Notes under the pieces: model-generated
What the model was told of the DNA's origin: nothing
Seen by the model: the letters and a program-made list of their open reading frames with translations, nothing else
Database searches by the model: none
Assembly: GCF_002906855.1 (NCBI RefSeq)
Contig: NZ_MINI01000048.1
Location: 496,001-560,000, forward strand
Direction of reading: 5' to 3'
Length of the DNA: 64,000 nt
Origin: Pseudomonas putida
GTDB taxonomy: Bacteria > Pseudomonadota > Gammaproteobacteria > Pseudomonadales > Pseudomonadaceae
Part shown: piece by piece, positions 24,013 to 31,402 of the stretch
Position numbering within the stretch: position 1 is the stretch's first letter
How the letters are laid out: every line of letters begins with the position of its first letter
Made by a program: the position numbers and the translations under genes

Positions 24013-26031
24013 TTACACCCGTTCAAACGATTCGACACGTGCGCCGGCAGGCAGAGCACCTGCTTTGGCCAGCGCCTTGAGACGCTCGCCTTCGATGCGC
24101 GCCACTTCTTCGGCCGGAACCATGTAGCCCTGGTCGTCACGCGCAGCGTGGCGAACGAAGACCGCGATGGTTGCCAGCAGGCTCGCGCCAACCAGCCACC
24201 AGATGTGCCAGATGAAAGCGAAGCCGAAGACAGTCAGGAACATACCCATGAACAGACCGGTAGCGGTGTTGTTCGGCATGTGGATCGCTTCGTACTTGCC
24301 CGGCACCTTGTAGGCAACACCGGCTTCCTTGGCTTCGTTCCAGCAGTCCAGGCCAACTTTCTCTGGCATGTGGGCGAAGTTGTAGAACGGAGGTGGCGAC
24401 GAGGTCGACCATTCCAGGGTACGGCCGCCCCATGGGTCGCCGGTCACGTCCAGGTTCTGCTCGCGATCGCGGATCGAAACGACGATCTGGATCAGCTGGC
24501 AGGCGATACCGAACAGGATCAGCACGGCGCCGACAACGGCTACGTACAGGTAGGGTTCCCACAGTGGGTTGTCGGAGTGGTTCAGACGACGGGTCATGCC
24601 CATGAAGCCCAGGGCGTACAACGGCATGAACGCTACGTAGAAGCCGGAGATCCAGAACCAGAAGGCAGCTTTGCCCCACTTCTCGTTCAGCTTGAAGCCG
24701 AACGCTTTTGGCCACCAGTAGGCGAAGCCGGCGATGTAGCCGAATACCGCACCACCAATGATCACGTTGTGGAAGTGAGCGATTACGAACAGGCTGTTGT
24801 GCAGCACGAAGTCAGCACCTGGAACAGCCAGCAGAACGCCAGTCATGCCACCGATCGAGAAGGTGATCATGAAGCCCAGGGTCCACAGCATCGGTGCGGT
24901 GAAGCGCACACGGCCCTGGTACATGGTGAACAGCCAGTTGAACAGTTTCACACCGGTCGGGATGGAGATCAGCATCGTCGCCAGGCCGAAGAAGGTGTTG
25001 ACGCTGGCGCCGGCACCCATGGTGAAGAAGTGGTGCAGCCATACAGCGAAGCCCAGGACGGCGATGGCGCCCGATGCGTAGATCATCGAGTGGTGGCCGA
25101 ACAGACGCTTGCCGGAGAAGGTCGAAGTCACTTCCGAGAACACGCCGAAGGCCGGCAGGATCAGGATGTAAACCTCAGGGTGACCCCACGCCCAGAACAG
25201 GTTGACGTACATCATCGGGTTCCCACCAAGCTCGTTGGTGAAAATGTGGAAGTCCAGATAACGGTCAACAGTCAGCAGTGCGAGTGCAGCAGTCAGGATC
25301 GGGAACGAAGCCACGATCAGCACGTTGGCCCAGGTGCAGGTCCAGGTGAAGATCGGCATGTCCATCAGCTTCATGCCAGGTGCGCGCATCTTCATCACGG
25401 TGACGAGGAAGTTCACGCCGGTCAGTGTCGTACCCAAGCCTGAGAGCTGTAGCGCCCAGATGTAGTAGTCGACACCCACCCCAGGGCTGTACTGAATGCC
25501 CGCGAGCGGCGGATAGGCAACCCAGCCGGTCTTGGCGAATTCACCAACGCCCAGCGAGATGTTGACCAGCAGCACGCCTGCCAGCAGCAGGTAGAAGCTC
25601 AGGGAGTTCAGGAACGGGAAGGCAACGTCACGTGCACCGATCTGCAGAGGAACCGCGAGGTTCATCAGGCCGGTGAAGAACGGCATCGCCATGAAGATGA
25701 TCATGATCACACCGTGAGCGGTGAAGATCTGGTCATAGTGTTCAGGCGGCAGGTAGCCTTCGGAGCCACCGGTAGCGGCAGCCAGCTGGGTACGCATCAT
25801 GATGGCGTCGGCAAAGCCGCGCAGCAGCATGACCATCGCGACGACGATGTACATCACGCCGATCTTTTTGTGGTCGACAGTAGTCAGCCACTCGGTCCAC
25901 AAGTAGGTCCACTTGCGGAAATAGGTGATAGCACCAACGACAGCAATACCCCCGAGCGCGATCATGGCAAGCGTCACCATGACTATCGGCTCGTGGAAGG
26001 GTATCGCCTCCAGGGTTAATTTACCGAACAT
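24013..26031 (-). CDS. cyoB: Cytochrome o ubiquinol oxidase subunit I
   Basis: Catalytic subunit of the bo3 oxidase (672 residues): oxidises ubiquinol, reduces oxygen to water and pumps protons. Heme and CuB ligands are visible in TAHGVIMIIFMAMPF, WGHPEVYILILPAFG (His-Tyr pair), WLHHFFTMG and IAHFHNVIIGG. About 15 TM helices are predicted, matching E. coli CyoB. It lies 3 bp after cyoA. Confidence 0.98.
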   Translation of the reverse strand: MFGKLTLEAIPFHEPIVMVTLAMIALGGIAVVGAITYFRKWTYLWTEWLTTVDHKKIGVMYIVVAMVMLLRGFADAIMMRTQLAAATGGSEGYLPPEHYDQIFTAHGVIMIIFMAMPFFTGLMNLAVPLQIGARDVAFPFLNSLSFYLLLAGVLLVNISLGVGEFAKTGWVAYPPLAGIQYSPGVGVDYYIWALQLSGLGTTLTGVNFLVTVMKMRAPGMKLMDMPIFTWTCTWANVLIVASFPILTAALALLTVDRYLDFHIFTNELGGNPMMYVNLFWAWGHPEVYILILPAFGVFSEVTSTFSGKRLFGHHSMIYASGAIAVLGFAVWLHHFFTMGAGASVNTFFGLATMLISIPTGVKLFNWLFTMYQGRVRFTAPMLWTLGFMITFSIGGMTGVLLAVPGADFVLHNSLFVIAHFHNVIIGGAVFGYIAGFAYWWPKAFGFKLNEKWGKAAFWFWISGFYVAFMPLYALGFMGMTRRLNHSDNPLWEPYLYVAVVGAVLILFGIACQLIQIVVSIRDREQNLDVTGDPWGGRTLEWSTSSPPPFYNFAHMPEKVGLDCWNEAKEAGVAYKVPGKYEAIHMPNNTATGLFMGMFLTVFGFAFIWHIWWLVGASLLATIAVFVRHAARDDQGYMVPAEEVARIEGERLKALAKAGALPAGARVESFERV

Positions 26032-26034
26032 CTC

Positions 26035-26970
26035 TTACTCCTCTGCACCGGCAGCTGGTTGCACACTCGACTCGGTGGTGGCCAGATCTTTGCTGCCTGC
26101 TTCTTCGTGGACCGGCTTGCCGCGGTTCATACCTTCGTACTTGTCGACGATGGTCTGGAACAGTTCAGCAGGTGCCTCGCTGTACAGCGCGACTGGGTTG
26201 TATTCGCTAGGTTTGGCCAGTGCTTCGTACTCGGCCTTGCCCAGTTTCAGTGGCGACTGCTTGACCTCGGCGACCCACTTGTCGAAGTCTTCCTGAGAGG
26301 TCGCATTAGCCTTGAATTTCATGCCGGTGAAGCCAGCACCGCTGTAGTTGGCGCTGATACCGTCGAAGACGCCATTTTCGTTGGCGATCAGGTGCAGCTT
26401 GGTGGTCATGCCCGCCATCGCGTAGATCTGGCCACCCAGGCCCGGGATGAAGAACGAGTTCATCACGGCGTCGGAGGTGACGCGGAAGTTCACCGGGACA
26501 TTAGCCGGGAAGTTGATCTGGTTGACGGTGGCGATGCCCTGTTCCGGGTAGATGAACAGCCATTTCCAGTCCAGCGCGACCACGTCGATCTGGATCGGTT
26601 TCACGTCGGAATCGAGCGGACGGTATGGGTCCAGCTTGTGGGTCGACTTGTAGGTGACGTAACCCAGGGCGATGATGATGATGATCGGGATGATCCACAC
26701 CGCGAGTTCGATCTTGGTCGAGTGCGACCAGTCGGGGGTGTAGGTGGCTGCCTTGTTGGAAGCACGGTACTTCCAGGCGAATGCCACGGTCATGATGATG
26801 ACCGGAATCACCACCAGCAGCATCAGGCCGGTCGCGATCAGGATCAGGTTCTTTTGCTCAATGCCGACCTGACCTTTCGGGTCGAGCAGGGTCCAGTTGC
26901 ACCCACTGAGTAAAAGCATGCCTAAAAAGGGCAATATGCCAAACAGTCTGGGGTAACGCTTTTTACTCAT
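26035..26970 (-). CDS. cyoA: Cytochrome o ubiquinol oxidase subunit II
   Basis: A 311-residue lipoprotein: signal FGILPFLGMLLLSGC with lipobox LLSGC (Cys24), two TM helices, and a COX2-type periplasmic cupredoxin domain. The CuA ligands of cytochrome c oxidases are absent, as expected for a quinol oxidase (IYPEQGIATVNQINFPANVPVNFRVTSDAVMNSFFIPGLGGQIYAMAG). First gene of cyoABCDE; GAGG precedes the ATG. Confidence 0.97.
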   Translation of the reverse strand: MSKKRYPRLFGILPFLGMLLLSGCNWTLLDPKGQVGIEQKNLILIATGLMLLVVIPVIIMTVAFAWKYRASNKAATYTPDWSHSTKIELAVWIIPIIIIIALGYVTYKSTHKLDPYRPLDSDVKPIQIDVVALDWKWLFIYPEQGIATVNQINFPANVPVNFRVTSDAVMNSFFIPGLGGQIYAMAGMTTKLHLIANENGVFDGISANYSGAGFTGMKFKANATSQEDFDKWVAEVKQSPLKLGKAEYEALAKPSEYNPVALYSEAPAELFQTIVDKYEGMNRGKPVHEEAGSKDLATTESSVQPAAGAEE

Positions 26971-27297
26971 CTCACGACCTCTAGATCAGCTTGCTTCAAT
27001 GCAATTTGTGTTTTGGTAGCCAACACTTCGTCCTGCCAAGTGCGGCATTTCGCGCCCGTACTCGCTCCTGCCCGGGCCCGACTGCAGGACCTTGGCGCAA
27101 AGCGTGTTAGCGGTGCTTATGGTTTCGTAGGCAACAGGCCTGTACTTCAGACCAAGTCCATTTGGTGCGGGAAAACGCGGAGGGGGGTCCGCCCGGTATC
27201 GCCGTTGGGCGAAACTTGACGAAGTCAGCAAAAAGGAGCGCTGGGGCTTCCTTCAATCCTGCGACTCGCAAGCAGTGCCGAACGGAAATTGGGGGCG

Positions 27298-27303
27298 ATT
27301 GTA
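27298..27303 (-). promoter_or_regulatory. Candidate -10 of the cyo promoter
   Basis: TACAAT on the minus strand, followed by a C-rich start region. Seventeen bases upstream the hexamer AGTCAA is a poor -35, so an activator may be needed or the true promoter may be elsewhere in the 558-bp gap. Confidence 0.35.
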
Positions 27304-27449
27304 GATAGGTCGCCAACCCTTGACTATGACTTATTGAGCAACAGTCCTTTACAGAATCCGTAACAATCCAGCTCGATAAATCAACTTCGCGACAGTTTGT
27401 CGCACCCCGCTTAATAGCCCTCGAACCCGCATTTCGCAAGGCTTTGAGG

Positions 27450-27463
27450 TTGATCTGGATCAA
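27450..27463. promoter_or_regulatory. ANR/FNR-type binding site
   Basis: TTGATCTGGATCAA matches the ANR/FNR consensus TTGATNNNNATCAA at every fixed position. It lies 480 bp upstream of cyoA and just downstream of the DsbB-family stop codon. ANR is known to lower cyo expression under low oxygen in Pseudomonas. At about 150 bp above the candidate -10 its mode of action is uncertain. Confidence 0.7.
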
Positions 27464-27528
27464 GCGGGGGAAGACTTTTCGCTCTTCTCATCCGGTGCAA
27501 AAGACCACACCGAAATCGGGACTTATGT

Positions 27529-28035
27529 CTAAGGCTGGCGCCGGTTGCGGTAGATGCCGAACGGTACCAGGATGGCCGTCAGGACGAACGCCACCAGCGC
27601 CCACTGCGCCAGTGACAAACCGAGGATCGGCGGGTACGGCGTGCTGCAGAAGCCGTCGACCTGGAACGCCAGTGGCCAGAGCTTGGCCAGGGGCAGGTCG
27701 TCGACGATCGGCTGCAGCGTATCGATGCCGCAACTGACCATGGGGTTGGCGAGTATATACACATGGTTGCCAGCCGCAACGATTCCGCCAATGGCACTAA
27801 GCACTACCAGACCCTCGAACAGGGTCAGGCTGCGGCGCCCGGGCATGGCAGCGGCAATGAACGCAAAGATGGCAATAAAGAGCAAGGCATAGCGTTGCAG
27901 GATGCACAGTGGGCAAGGTGCCTCGCCCAGTACCACCTGCATGTACAGCGCTCCGCCGATCAGGGCGAGGCAGATCACCCCCAGCAGCACCAGAAAGCGC
28001 CGTTCGCGATTCAGGCGCGATGTTTGTTCGTTCAT
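27529..28035 (-). CDS. DsbB-family disulfide bond formation protein
   Basis: A 168-residue four-span protein that would re-oxidise DsbA and pass electrons to quinone. The two redox pairs are present: C41-C44 in APCPLCILQRYAL, and C102 (SCGIDT) with C130 (GFCSTPYPP). The ATG at 28035 is preceded by a usable site; upstream codons in frame are poor. Pseudomonas carries two dsbB paralogs, and I cannot tell which this is. Confidence 0.92.
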   Translation of the reverse strand: MNEQTSRLNRERRFLVLLGVICLALIGGALYMQVVLGEAPCPLCILQRYALLFIAIFAFIAAAMPGRRSLTLFEGLVVLSAIGGIVAAGNHVYILANPMVSCGIDTLQPIVDDLPLAKLWPLAFQVDGFCSTPYPPILGLSLAQWALVAFVLTAILVPFGIYRNRRQP

Positions 28036-28285
28036 TGCCGATTCCTTCGATGGATAGGTGGCAGCGTGGTCCGCCCGCCTGAGTGCAATTCTACACGCAG
28101 GCATGGCCCTTTAGCGTGCGAGGGGGCGGCGAGACAGCACTGCGCAGGGCTATCCGGAGACTCTGTGACCGGCTGCAGCAACGTCGGTTCAACATCGGCC
28201 GGTAAAAAAGCGGCTGCCCGGGTGCCGCGCAGGGGCAAGCCCCTCGACACCCGGGAGTGAAGGATACAGTGATTAAAGGAGGATT
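28036..28285. other. Intergenic region between hmp and the DsbB-family gene
   Basis: No gene seen. It holds a GC-rich imperfect inverted repeat at about 28214-28258 (GGCTGCCCGGGTGCC paired loosely with CGACACCCGGGAG, enclosing AGGGGCAAGCCCCT), which resembles a degenerate REP-like hairpin. Confidence 0.4.
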
Positions 28286-28320
28286 AAAGATGAAAGGTGC
28301 CCGAGGCACCTTTCATCTTT
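28286..28320. terminator. hmp terminator (long perfect hairpin)
   Basis: A 16-bp perfect inverted repeat (left arm AAAGATGAAAGGTGCC) with a 3-nt CGA loop. The A-rich left flank gives a U-rich tail in the leftward hmp transcript. Confidence 0.85.
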
Positions 28321-28354
28321 CTTTATATATAGGCAGGAAATATTCGCCGGTACC

Positions 28355-28388
28355 GGCCCTTTGGCGGGGCAAGCCCGCTCCTACAGGG
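28355..28388. repeat. REP element overlapping the 3' end of hmp
   Basis: Matches the P. putida REP family pattern: GCGGGGCAAGCCCGCTCCTACAG type core with the internal GCGGG..CCCGC hairpin. It supplies the hmp TAG stop (28381-28383) and the last two codons. Confidence 0.75.
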
Positions 28389-29556
28389 CAGCCGCCGGCC
28401 CGAAGAACTCGTAGCGGCTCTGCTGCTCCGGCACACCCAGGCCCTTCAACTGGCGCTTGACCGCCGTCATGAAGCCCTTGGGCCCAAGGAAGTAGGCATC
28501 CACGTCACGCCCGTGCGGCAGCCACTCGGCCAACAGGTCCTCGCTCAGCAGGCCCACGGCATCGGCGGCAGCACCACCGTCCAGTTCGGCATAGCAGTAG
28601 AAGCGCTTGAGCTGCGGATGGCGCTCGGCCAGGCCGTCGACCCAGTCGCGGAAGGCATGCACGGCACCGTTACGCGCACAGTGGATGAAGTGCACCTCAC
28701 GCGGGGTTTGCAGTGCGGCTTCGAGCATCGCCAGGGTTGGGGTAATGCCCACACCACCGCTGATCAGCACCAGCGGTTTGTCGCTGGCCGCCAGAGTGAA
28801 GTCACCCGCTGGCGGGAACAGCTGCAGCGTGTCGCCCACCACCAGCTCATCGTGCAGGTAGTTGGAGACCTTGCCGCCCTCCTCGCGCTTGACGCTGATG
28901 CGGTATTGGCGGCCGTCGCACAGGGCCGACAGGGAGTAGTTGCGGCGCTGCTCGGCACCGTCGATGAACAGCTGCAGGCCGATGTACTGGCCTGGCTCAG
29001 CCTTGAGTACCGGCTGGCCGTCCACCGGGGCGAAGTAGAACGAAGTAATCTCGCTACTTTCCTGCTCGCGACGCACCAGGCGGAATTCACGAGTACCGCG
29101 CCAGCCGCCCGCAGCCTCTTCCTTCTGTTTGTAGAGGCTTTCCTCGGCACCGATCAGGATGTCGGCCAGTTGGCCGTAGGCAGCGGCCCAGGCAGCGATG
29201 ACCTCAGGGGTGGCGATTTCCTTGCCCAGCACTTCTTCGATGGCGCGCAGCAGGCAGCGGCCGACGATCGGGTAGTGCTCCGGCAGAATCTGCAGGGCAA
29301 CGTGTTTGTTGATGATCTGGCCGACCAGGCCACCCAACTGCTCCAGCTGGTCGATGTGACGGGCATACATCAGCACGCCATTGGCCAGGGCGCGCGGCTG
29401 CTCGCCGCTGGCCTGGTGGGCCTGGTTGAACAGCGGACGGACCTCTGGGTATTCGCTGAGCATCATCTTGTAGAAGTGGGTGGTCAGCGCCTCACCACCG
29501 GTTTCCAGCAGAGGGACAGTGGCTTTGATGATTGCACGTTGTTCGGCATTGAGCAT
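28381..29556 (-). CDS. hmp: Flavohemoprotein (nitric oxide dioxygenase)
   Basis: Converts NO and oxygen to nitrate using NAD(P)H, protecting the neighbouring terminal oxidase from NO. The 391-residue protein has an N-terminal globin domain (proximal histidine in INKHVALQILPEHY near residue 85), an FAD domain with RRNYSLS, and an NAD domain with LISGGVGITPTLAML and the C-terminal YEFFGP. The Met at 29556 gives the family N-terminus MLNAEQRAIIKATVPLL. It is divergent from norR, which should activate it. Confidence 0.97.
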   Translation of the reverse strand: MLNAEQRAIIKATVPLLETGGEALTTHFYKMMLSEYPEVRPLFNQAHQASGEQPRALANGVLMYARHIDQLEQLGGLVGQIINKHVALQILPEHYPIVGRCLLRAIEEVLGKEIATPEVIAAWAAAYGQLADILIGAEESLYKQKEEAAGGWRGTREFRLVRREQESSEITSFYFAPVDGQPVLKAEPGQYIGLQLFIDGAEQRRNYSLSALCDGRQYRISVKREEGGKVSNYLHDELVVGDTLQLFPPAGDFTLAASDKPLVLISGGVGITPTLAMLEAALQTPREVHFIHCARNGAVHAFRDWVDGLAERHPQLKRFYCYAELDGGAAADAVGLLSEDLLAEWLPHGRDVDAYFLGPKGFMTAVKRQLKGLGVPEQQSRYEFFGPAAAL

Positions 29557-29646
29557 TTGCGACAACTCCTGAGCCTGAGGCTTCAAATGGTTGCCACTGC
29601 TGTTACAGCAATCGTGCCAACTTTTTTCGCCAATAAAATCAGGGCA

Positions 29647-29665
29647 TTGACGCCGATCATGTCAA
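29647..29665. promoter_or_regulatory. Palindrome in the hmp-norR intergenic region
   Basis: TTGAC and GTCAA arms, 9 bp apart, centred midway in the 155-bp divergent gap. A candidate upstream activator site for NorR/FhpR acting on hmp. It does not fit the E. coli NorR core GT-N7-AC, so the assignment is positional. Beside it (minus strand, about 29620-29610) is an exact TTGGCACG, the -24 half of a sigma-54 promoter, but the -12 GC is not at the required 10-bp spacing. Confidence 0.4.
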
Positions 29666-29711
29666 ATAGACCTACCCGGGCGTATAGTCAAAACGACTTA
29701 CAGGAGTCCAT

Positions 29712-31265
29712 ATGACTACAAAGCCGTTGCTCACCACTTTGCTGCCCCTGGTCAGTGACCTGTCCCGCGACTTGCCCGACCAGGAACGCTACCGCCGGCT
29801 GCTGCAGGCGATGCGCGGGCTGTTGCCCTGCGATGCCGCCGCGCTGCTGCGCCTGGATGGCGAATGGCTGGTGCCGCTGGCCGTCGATGGGCTTTCGCCC
29901 GATACCCTGGGCCGTCGCTTCAAAGTCAGTGAGCACCCGCGCTTCCAGATCCTGCTCAGCCGCCCGGAGCCGACACGCTTTGCCAGCGACTCCGAGCTGC
30001 CCGACCCTTACGATGGCCTGGTCAACGCTCATGACGCCGCCCTCGAGGTACACGACTGCATGGGTTGCCCGCTGATGGTCGACGAGCGCCCGTGGGGCCT
30101 GGTTACCCTCGACGCCCTGACCCCAGGCCAGTTCCAGAGCCTGGAACTGGAAGCCCTGCAGGCCTTCGCCAGCCTGGCCGCCGCCACCGTGACCGTGGCC
30201 GAGCGCATCGAGCACCTGGCCCTGCGCGCCGAGGACGAGCACCACCGCGCCGAGATCTACCGCCAGGCCAGCGGCCAGGACAAGGAGCTGATCGGCCAGA
30301 GCCCGGCGCACAAGCGCTTGCTCGAAGAAATCCGCCTGGTAGGCGGCAGCGAGCTGACCGTGCTGATCACCGGCGAAACCGGCGTGGGCAAGGAACTGGT
30401 GGCCATGGCCCTGCACCAGGCCAGCAACCGCGCCGACAAACCCCTGGTCAGCCTCAACTGTGCAGCCCTCCCCGACACCCTGGTGGAAAGCGAACTGTTC
30501 GGCCATGTGCGTGGCGCCTTCACGGGCGCCCACGGCGAACGCCGCGGTAAGTTCGAGCTGGCCAACGGTGGTACGCTGTTCCTCGATGAAGTGGGCGAAT
30601 TGCCGTTGACCGTGCAAGCCAAGCTATTGCGCGTGCTGCAGAGTGGCCAACTGCAACGCCTGGGCTCGGACCACGAACATCGCGTCGATGTACGCCTGAT
30701 CGCCGCCACCAACCGCGACCTGGCCGCCGAGGTGCGCGCAGGCAACTACCGCGCCGACTTCTACCACCGCCTCAGCGTGTATCCGCTACAGGTGCCGCCG
30801 TTACGCGAACGTGGTCGCGACGTACTGCTTATTGCTGGCTATTTCCTCGAACAGAATCGATCGCGCCTTGGCTTGAACAGCCTTCGGCTGAGCAGTGAAG
30901 CGCAAGCAGCACTGCTGGCGTATGACTGGCCGGGCAACGTGCGCGAACTCGAACACCTGATCGGTCGTTCGGCCCTCAAGGCCATGGGCCAACACCCGGA
31001 GCGCCCACGCATCCTCACCCTGGATGCCAGCGACCTCGACCTGCGAGCCCCCCAGCCAGCCCCGACAGCGCCCCTTGCCCATGCCACGCCTGCAGCCCTG
31101 GCGGTACCCGTCGGCGGCCTGCGCGAAGCACTGGATGATTACCAGCGCCAGGTGATCGATGCCTGCCTGCAACGTCATCAGGACAACTGGGCCGCAGCAG
31201 CCCGCGAACTTGGCCTGGACCGTGCCAACCTGAGCCGCCTGGCGCGCCGCCTGGGGCTTCGCTGA
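29712..31265 (+). CDS. norR: Sigma-54-dependent NO-responsive regulator NorR (FhpR-like)
   Basis: A 517-residue enhancer-binding protein. The N-terminal GAF domain (residues 20-165) has DPYDGL and HDCMGCPL, the latter holding the cysteine that helps bind the NO-sensing iron in E. coli NorR. The AAA+ domain has Walker A GETGVGKE, the sigma-54 loop GAFTGA, and Walker B GGTLFLDEVGEL. The C-terminal Fis-type HTH is DNWAAAARELGLDRANLSRLARRLGL. AGGAG precedes the ATG. Divergent orientation to hmp is the classical arrangement. Confidence 0.93.
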   Translation: MTTKPLLTTLLPLVSDLSRDLPDQERYRRLLQAMRGLLPCDAAALLRLDGEWLVPLAVDGLSPDTLGRRFKVSEHPRFQILLSRPEPTRFASDSELPDPYDGLVNAHDAALEVHDCMGCPLMVDERPWGLVTLDALTPGQFQSLELEALQAFASLAAATVTVAERIEHLALRAEDEHHRAEIYRQASGQDKELIGQSPAHKRLLEEIRLVGGSELTVLITGETGVGKELVAMALHQASNRADKPLVSLNCAALPDTLVESELFGHVRGAFTGAHGERRGKFELANGGTLFLDEVGELPLTVQAKLLRVLQSGQLQRLGSDHEHRVDVRLIAATNRDLAAEVRAGNYRADFYHRLSVYPLQVPPLRERGRDVLLIAGYFLEQNRSRLGLNSLRLSSEAQAALLAYDWPGNVRELEHLIGRSALKAMGQHPERPRILTLDASDLDLRAPQPAPTAPLAHATPAALAVPVGGLREALDDYQRQVIDACLQRHQDNWAAAARELGLDRANLSRLARRLGLR

Positions 31266-31402
31266 GTCAACACTCACTAAAGAACTATCCGCAAAGCCAT
31301 CTGGTGGCAATCTACTGGACTGCTATATCTCCCTAATCTCCGGTTACACGGCCATGGGTCGCGCAGGCGGCCCTGTGTACCGAATTCCAGCAGGGAGCAC
31401 TC

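Larger units (their letters stand above)
26971..27528. other. Long intergenic region upstream of cyoABCDE
   Basis: 558 bp without a supported gene between cyoA and the DsbB-family gene; both flanking genes read leftward. It holds a candidate cyo -10 at 27298-27303 and a perfect ANR/FNR-type box at 27450-27463. If that -10 is used, the cyo mRNA has a leader of about 320 nt. Short frames in it show no protein-like pattern. Confidence 0.6.

Noticed and set aside
29597..29622. Canonical sigma-54 promoter for hmp
   Set aside because: TTGGCACG is present but the GG-N10-GC spacing is not met, so it was not listed as a promoter.
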